A stretch of 34,383 nt of DNA from a virus, in IMG/VR virus record IMGVR_UViG_3300042554_001408, positions 1 to 34,383 of that record, one strand, 5' to 3'. Within the stretch, counting starts at the first letter, position 1. Each line of letters opens with the position of its first letter. Shown here piece by piece: positions 31,439-34,383 of the stretch. A program made the position numbers and the translations under genes. The notes under the pieces are model-generated. The model was given only the letters and a program-made list of their open reading frames with translations, did not search any database and had not been told where the DNA came from.

Positions 31439-31696
31439 ATGCCCGATGAAATGAACCGCGATCTCGGCCGCCTTGAAGGCAGGCTCGACGAGTTCATCGC
31501 CGCCCGTGTGGCCAGAGACAAGCGCACCGACGAGCGGTTCGACCGCCTTGAGGAGAAGCTCCAGGGCCTCCTGGACGCAGCCAATATGGGCAAAGGTGCC
31601 TGGTGGCTGTCGGTCAAGGTCGGCGGCGTCATGGTCACGGTCGGCGCCGGCATCACCTGGATCCTGACCCATCTCGCCGCTTTCGTTCCGAGGTAA
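31439..31696 (+). CDS. Small membrane protein with coiled coil, holin-like
   Basis: An 85-residue protein with a charged N-terminal coiled coil (RLEGRLDEFIAARVARDKRT, ERFDRLEEKLQGLL) and one C-terminal membrane segment (about 55-80, WWLSVKVGGVMVTVGAGITW). A GGAGGCGAG ribosome site precedes it. Its place between the tail fibre and the 3-TM holin suggests a second holin, an antiholin, or a lysis regulator; sequence alone cannot choose. A spanin is less likely because there is no lipobox or N-terminal signal anchor. Confidence 0.62.
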   Translation: MPDEMNRDLGRLEGRLDEFIAARVARDKRTDERFDRLEEKLQGLLDAANMGKGAWWLSVKVGGVMVTVGAGITWILTHLAAFVPR

Positions 31697-31698
31697 CC

Positions 31699-32103
31699 AT
31701 GCTCGCAGCCCTGTTGCCGGTCCTGACGCCCATCCTGGGTCAGGTAGCCAAGTCGGTCTTCCCCAACGCCGAGGACGAGATCAAGCGCTTGGAGATCCAG
31801 GCCCGCCTTCAGGAGTCCCTGATCGCAAACCAGGCGCAGATCGAGGCCGCGGCAGCGCAGGTCATCCAGGCTGAAATTGCCGGCGAGTCCTGGCTGCAAA
31901 AGAACTGGCGACCGATCACGATGTTGGTCTTCCTGGCGCTGATCGTCGGCAAATGGCTGGGGTGGACTGCGCCGGGCGTCAGCGAGGCCCTGGAGCTGCG
32001 ACTGCTCGGGCTGATCGAGATCGGGCTTGGCGGCTACGTGATCGGCCGATCGGTCGAGAAGGTAGCCCCAGCGATCGCACAGGCGCTCAGTAGGACCAAA
32101 TAG
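31699..32103 (+). CDS. Holin, GTA 3-TM type
   Basis: A 134-residue protein starting at the ATG at 31699, 2 bases after the previous stop; the longer frame to 31603 overlaps that gene. A charged helical N-terminus (EIKRLEIQARLQESLIANQA) is followed by AEIAGESWLQKNWRPITMLV. Two hydrophobic helices follow (ITMLVFLALIVGKWLGW and LLGLIEIGLGGYVIGRSVEK). SW-Q-NWRP and GGYV-GRS-EK are hallmarks of the GTA_holin_3TM group of alphaproteobacterial phages and gene transfer agents. It should open the inner membrane to release the endolysin. Its last 17 bases overlap the endolysin gene on the other strand. Confidence 0.88.
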   Translation: MLAALLPVLTPILGQVAKSVFPNAEDEIKRLEIQARLQESLIANQAQIEAAAAQVIQAEIAGESWLQKNWRPITMLVFLALIVGKWLGWTAPGVSEALELRLLGLIEIGLGGYVIGRSVEKVAPAIAQALSRTK

Positions 32104-32437
32104 ACGGGACCTCGCGGTTGTCGAGGTGGATGAAGCGGCCGTCGCCGGTCTGCTGCACCCCGATGCCGCCGAAGCCGTGAGCCAGGGCCAGTTTCACGAG
32201 CGTGTAAGCGTCTGAGCCGGTGACGAGGACATCTACCGCCCTGCCCTGACTATGCATCCCAGGGACCTTCTTGGCAGCCTCCGCAGGGTGGGAGGGATGC
32301 CGGTAGGCCGACGAGATCCGCATGGGCTTGCCGTAGGCTTCCCGCAGCCGGTCGAGCTTGGTCATGAACTCGGCGTTCATCTGGCACAGGCCGGTATGCC
32401 GGCAGGACAGTTCGTGCTTGCTGAAATACTGGCTCAT
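32087..32437 (-). CDS. Endolysin, M15 peptidase (L-Ala-D-Glu/D-Ala-D-Ala type)
   Basis: A 116-residue zinc peptidase that cuts peptidoglycan peptides at lysis. The start is the ATG at 32437, because GGAGG lies 5 bases before it and its first bases overlap the previous stop by ATGA. QYFSKHELSC is the usual opening of M15 phage enzymes, and RISSAYR (40-46) the conserved substrate-side segment. MHSQGRAVDV gives zinc ligands His62 and Asp69, and FIHLD gives His104. No signal peptide or cell-wall-binding domain is present, so it needs the holin. It lies on the strand opposite the holins. Confidence 0.9.
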   Translation of the reverse strand: MSQYFSKHELSCRHTGLCQMNAEFMTKLDRLREAYGKPMRISSAYRHPSHPAEAAKKVPGMHSQGRAVDVLVTGSDAYTLVKLALAHGFGGIGVQQTGDGRFIHLDNREVPSIWSY

Positions 32438-32595
32438 GCCAGCCTCCATACTCTGGTGCCGCCGATGACGCGGGCGACGACGAATACGCCTTGCCCCTTC
32501 ACGACATGCCGACTGACGATGCGCTCGACCTCGAGGCGCTTGTTCTCGGCGGCGGTGAAGAACAGGGCTTGCCCGACCCGCAGGCGAGAGAGCAT
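32434..32595 (-). CDS. Small hypothetical protein, SH3-like strand pattern
   Basis: A 53-residue protein from the ATG at 32595, chosen because AGGGA lies about 8 bases upstream; the open frame runs back to 32694 across another gene. The sequence alternates strands (LRVGQALFFTAAENKRLEVE; GVFVVARVIGGTRVWRLA) in a way that suggests a small beta barrel, with many Arg and Lys. Its stop overlaps the endolysin start. It could bind nucleic acid. No family is recognised. Confidence 0.55.
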   Translation of the reverse strand: MLSRLRVGQALFFTAAENKRLEVERIVSRHVVKGQGVFVVARVIGGTRVWRLA

Positions 32596-32635
32596 CAGGT
32601 TTCCCTTTTGCCCCCGCCTGCGAGCCGGGACCAGG

Positions 32636-32836
32636 TCAAGCCGCGAGGGCTCGCCCGGCGATTGCGCGGATGTCGGCTTCGGTGGCCGTGGCACGGATCA
32701 GCTCCAGCGCCGCCGTGGTGATGCCGAGGACCTCGCGGGGGTTTCGTTCGGGCGCAACCGTGGTCTCGATCCGGACCTTCGGCGGTCGACCGCGGCGCTT
32801 CTTCGGGGCTTCGGGGGTGGGAACGACGTCGCTCAT
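32636..32836 (-). CDS. Small protein with AT-hook-like motif
   Basis: A 66-residue protein from the ATG at 32836, with AGGAGA upstream. The N-terminus carries KKRRGRPPKV (12-21), an AT-hook-like minor-groove binding core (RGRP). The C-terminal half is helical (GITTAALELIRATATEADIR). Its start overlaps the end of the preceding gene by ATGA. Likely an early DNA-binding protein; the motif is short, so caution applies. Confidence 0.58.
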   Translation of the reverse strand: MSDVVPTPEAPKKRRGRPPKVRIETTVAPERNPREVLGITTAALELIRATATEADIRAIAGRALAA

Positions 32837-33150
32837 ACTCTTCTCCTGTTTGCGGACATGGTCTGCCAGGCGTCGATCACCCGCTCTCTCCATGCCCTTT
32901 CGTGGCGAAGTCTTTCTGCCAGGGCGACGGCTCGCCGCTTCTCTTCGAGCGCCTCCGCGTATCGTGGCGATGCGTATGCCGCCGCTTCGCGGTCTGCGGC
33001 GCGCGGCAAGTCGCTGGCCAGATACTCGCGGGCATACACGGTCTTCAGGAAGTCGGCCTGAAAGTCCGCGTCGGCCCTGGCAGTCGCAGCCTGAGCGCCA
33101 AGGTCTTCCAAGGCGCCCAGGTGCTTCTCGATGTCCTCGTCCCGGATCAT
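32833..33150 (-). CDS. Hypothetical early protein, helical
   Basis: A 105-residue Ala/Arg/Glu-rich protein with long helices (EDIEKHLGALEDLGAQAATA; YAEALEEKRRAVALAERLRH). It starts in a one-base overlap (TGATG) with the SSB-like gene, so it belongs to the recombination operon. No motif is recognised; a coiled-coil accessory protein is the most that can be said. Confidence 0.6.
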   Translation of the reverse strand: MIRDEDIEKHLGALEDLGAQAATARADADFQADFLKTVYAREYLASDLPRAADREAAAYASPRYAEALEEKRRAVALAERLRHERAWRERVIDAWQTMSANRRRV

Positions 33151-33425
33151 CAGAACGGCATGCTGTCGTCCAGATCATCCCGCCTGGAGTCATCCCGCTT
33201 GGCGGGGGCTCGGTCGCGGGTATTTCCGCGGTCGTCCTCTCGCTCGCGCGGGGGCTTCAGGGCGATCATGACCTTGCCGTCCTCCGATTTCGTCAGGGGC
33301 ATGTAATCGAGATAGAGGGTATATCCCCCGGATTTGGACGGCATGGCAATGCCAATCTTCGTCCAGTAGGTCTTTTCCGTGCGCGGGTTCTTGATCCCGT
33401 GCAGGGCGTCGAGGCGTTCGCTCAT
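33150..33425 (-). CDS. Single-strand DNA-binding-like protein with SSB-type acidic tail
   Basis: A 91-residue protein with two parts. Residues about 10-60 resemble a short strand-rich domain found in phages and alphaproteobacteria (KTYWTKIGIAMPSKSGGYTL, YLDYMPL, then GKVMIALKPP). Residues 60-91 are a charged, disordered linker ending DDLDDSMPF, very like the acidic DDDIPF tip by which bacterial SSB recruits partner enzymes. It is two genes downstream of the ERF annealing protein. The tail is direct evidence of an SSB-like role; the core domain is shorter than a normal OB fold, so DNA binding is inferred. Confidence 0.62.
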   Translation of the reverse strand: MSERLDALHGIKNPRTEKTYWTKIGIAMPSKSGGYTLYLDYMPLTKSEDGKVMIALKPPREREDDRGNTRDRAPAKRDDSRRDDLDDSMPF

Positions 33426-33796
33426 TGGTACTTCTCCTTGACCTGGTTCGTGAACTTCTTGAATGCCTCTGTCGAGAGGACGTTGACCGTCTCCTCCGGC
33501 CAGTTGAACTGCACCGCGCAGATCTCGACATCCTCTCTTCCAAGCCGGCGGAGCTGGTCGGCCAGGATTATGATGCCGTCATCGAAGATCTTCCGGCGCC
33601 GGGCCTTGGCGTCGGCCAGCATGGCTTCGATCTTCTCGATGGTGGCATCGACCTCGTCGCCGGCAGAGACGATCGCCCGCAGGACCAGGACAACCTCGTG
33701 GTCGAACTTGGTCATGTCGAACTGGGTGTTTTCCTTGATCGCCGGCTTGGTGATGTCGATGTCCAGCAGGACCTGGTGATTGCGCTCCTTGGTCAT
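33422..33796 (-). CDS. Unknown protein of the recombination operon
   Basis: A 124-residue protein from the ATG at 33796, which overlaps the ERF gene stop by ATGA. The longer open frame to 34204 only shadows ERF. The product has a strand-rich start (VLLDIDITKPAIKENTQF), a helical middle (DATIEKIEAMLADAKARRRK), and ends CAVQFNWPEETVNVLST with a Lys-rich tail. It lies between ERF and the SSB-like gene, so a role in DNA recombination or replication is likely. I do not recognise it. Confidence 0.65.
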   Translation of the reverse strand: MTKERNHQVLLDIDITKPAIKENTQFDMTKFDHEVVLVLRAIVSAGDEVDATIEKIEAMLADAKARRRKIFDDGIIILADQLRRLGREDVEICAVQFNWPEETVNVLSTEAFKKFTNQVKEKYQ

Positions 33797-34374
33797 TCGC
33801 CGGCCTCCAATTCGGCAAGGCGCTTGTCCTTGGCGGCCAGCAGCGCGTGATAGCCCTCCTCGCTGACTTCCTTGATCATCTTGATGACATCCTTCTCCTG
33901 CAGCAGGACCTCGGCGATCGTGATGCTGTCGTGCGCCGCCTCGATCCGGCCGCGGATGCGCTTGAACTCGTCGCGAGCGCTGGGCTTGGCCGGCGGCTTG
34001 TCCTTGACTGCCTGGACCGTGTTGCCATCGGCGGCGTTGGCGTCGTCGTCCTCCTCCGCTGCCAGGCCGAAGAAGCTGGCGACCTGATATCGGCGGGCGA
34101 AGGTAATGACGCTGCCCATCTCCTGCATCTTGACGACCTTGGCCTGGTCGAGGGGCATGCAGGTGCAGATCATCCCTCCGCCCGAGTGCATCAGCCGCAG
34201 GCACATGACCATGCCCTCGGGGGTGCGCTCCAGCGTCTGCGTCATCGACAGGCCGTTGTCCGCCAGCGGCTTGCGGATGCCGTCGAGGATGGCGTCGAGC
34301 GTGGCGTAGGCGAACTTGTACGCGCCCCGGTCGCTCTTGACCGAGACCTCCCGGTTCTTGATCGGGTTCGACAT
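33793..34374 (-). CDS. ERF-family single-strand annealing protein
   Basis: A 193-residue protein of the ERF family, which pairs complementary single strands in phage recombination. The family core is clear: KFAYATLDAILDGIRKPLAD (20-39), NGLSMTQTLER, CLRLMHSGG, MGSVITFARRYQVASFFGL (about 86-104) and AAEEDDDAN. The remainder (about 115-193) is a charged, helical tail (VSEEGYHALLAAKDKRLAEL). The ATG at 34374 lies 9 bases from the window end with only a weak AGGG site visible, so the true start and promoter may lie further right. It is the first visible gene of the minus-strand operon. Confidence 0.9.
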   Translation of the reverse strand: MSNPIKNREVSVKSDRGAYKFAYATLDAILDGIRKPLADNGLSMTQTLERTPEGMVMCLRLMHSGGGMICTCMPLDQAKVVKMQEMGSVITFARRYQVASFFGLAAEEDDDANAADGNTVQAVKDKPPAKPSARDEFKRIRGRIEAAHDSITIAEVLLQEKDVIKMIKEVSEEGYHALLAAKDKRLAELEAGE

Positions 34375-34383
34375 GGCGCCCTG

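Noticed and set aside
32670-33779. Plus-strand frame of 369 residues across the early operon.
   Set aside because: It lies opposite four coupled minus-strand genes with proper ribosome sites and known families nearby. Its product is low-complexity and has no family match that I can see.
1-34383. CRISPR array, tRNA genes, integrase or attachment site.
   Set aside because: No regular short direct repeats with spacers, no clover-leaf-like sequence that I could trace by eye, and no recombinase gene were found. A tRNA scan would be decisive.

Overview
The window is a 34.4 kb piece of a high-GC, double-stranded DNA tailed phage, best read as a podovirus. It has TerS/TerL, a long podovirus-type portal, an HK97-fold major capsid protein with a separate scaffold, and a short-tail set (adaptor, P22 gp10-like hub, three internal/ejection-type proteins). 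I see no tape measure, sheath or major tail tube gene. The GTA-type 3-TM holin, the GC-rich codon use and the general style of the structural proteins suggest an alphaproteobacterial or similar high-GC Gram-negative host; that is inference. No integrase, tRNA or host gene is visible. The window starts at or just before terS and ends at the start codon of an ERF recombinase gene, so most of the early region lies outside it.

Layout. (1) 39-7102, plus strand: terS, terL and a small winged-helix protein. These run without a break into a cassette of a capsule-synthesis-like glycosyltransferase, an Hjc-like PD-(D/E)XK resolvase, two SAM methyltransferases, a GT-A glycosyltransferase, and a 647-residue fusion of a GT-A domain to a DUF115/MptE-like (Maf) domain. 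(2) 7099-15887: portal, then a block of adhesin or decoration proteins (including a LamG-like protein and one with GSSTV repeats), then small basic proteins. (3) 15888-19285: a structured leader, a phage GroES-type co-chaperonin, scaffold, a conserved head gene, a decoration protein and the major capsid protein, closed by a clear intrinsic terminator. (4) 19286-32103: a three-fold repeat structural protein, small structural genes, adaptor, gp10-like hub, three internal virion proteins, two more small basic proteins, a glycine-rich tail fibre and two holin-like genes. (5) 32087-34374, minus strand: ERF annealing protein, an unknown gene, an SSB-like protein with an acidic tail, three small genes and an M15 peptidase endolysin that converges on and overlaps the holin.

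How it works together. Most neighbouring genes are joined by ATGA or TGATG overlaps, so translation is probably coupled over long stretches. Packaging, glycan and portal genes appear to be made together late in infection, which fits a role of the sugar genes in modifying virions or the late-infected cell surface. The co-chaperonin sits directly before scaffold and capsid. It has an enlarged mobile loop and lacks the roof hairpin, the same two departures from GroES known for T4 Gp31, which suggests a dedicated capsid-folding factor. Lysis genes are split: holins end the late operon and the endolysin ends the opposing early operon. The most unusual features are the glycan cassette, the Gp31-like co-chaperonin, the 12-codon ORF with competing hairpins before it, and the repeat-built virion proteins that could be glycan acceptors.
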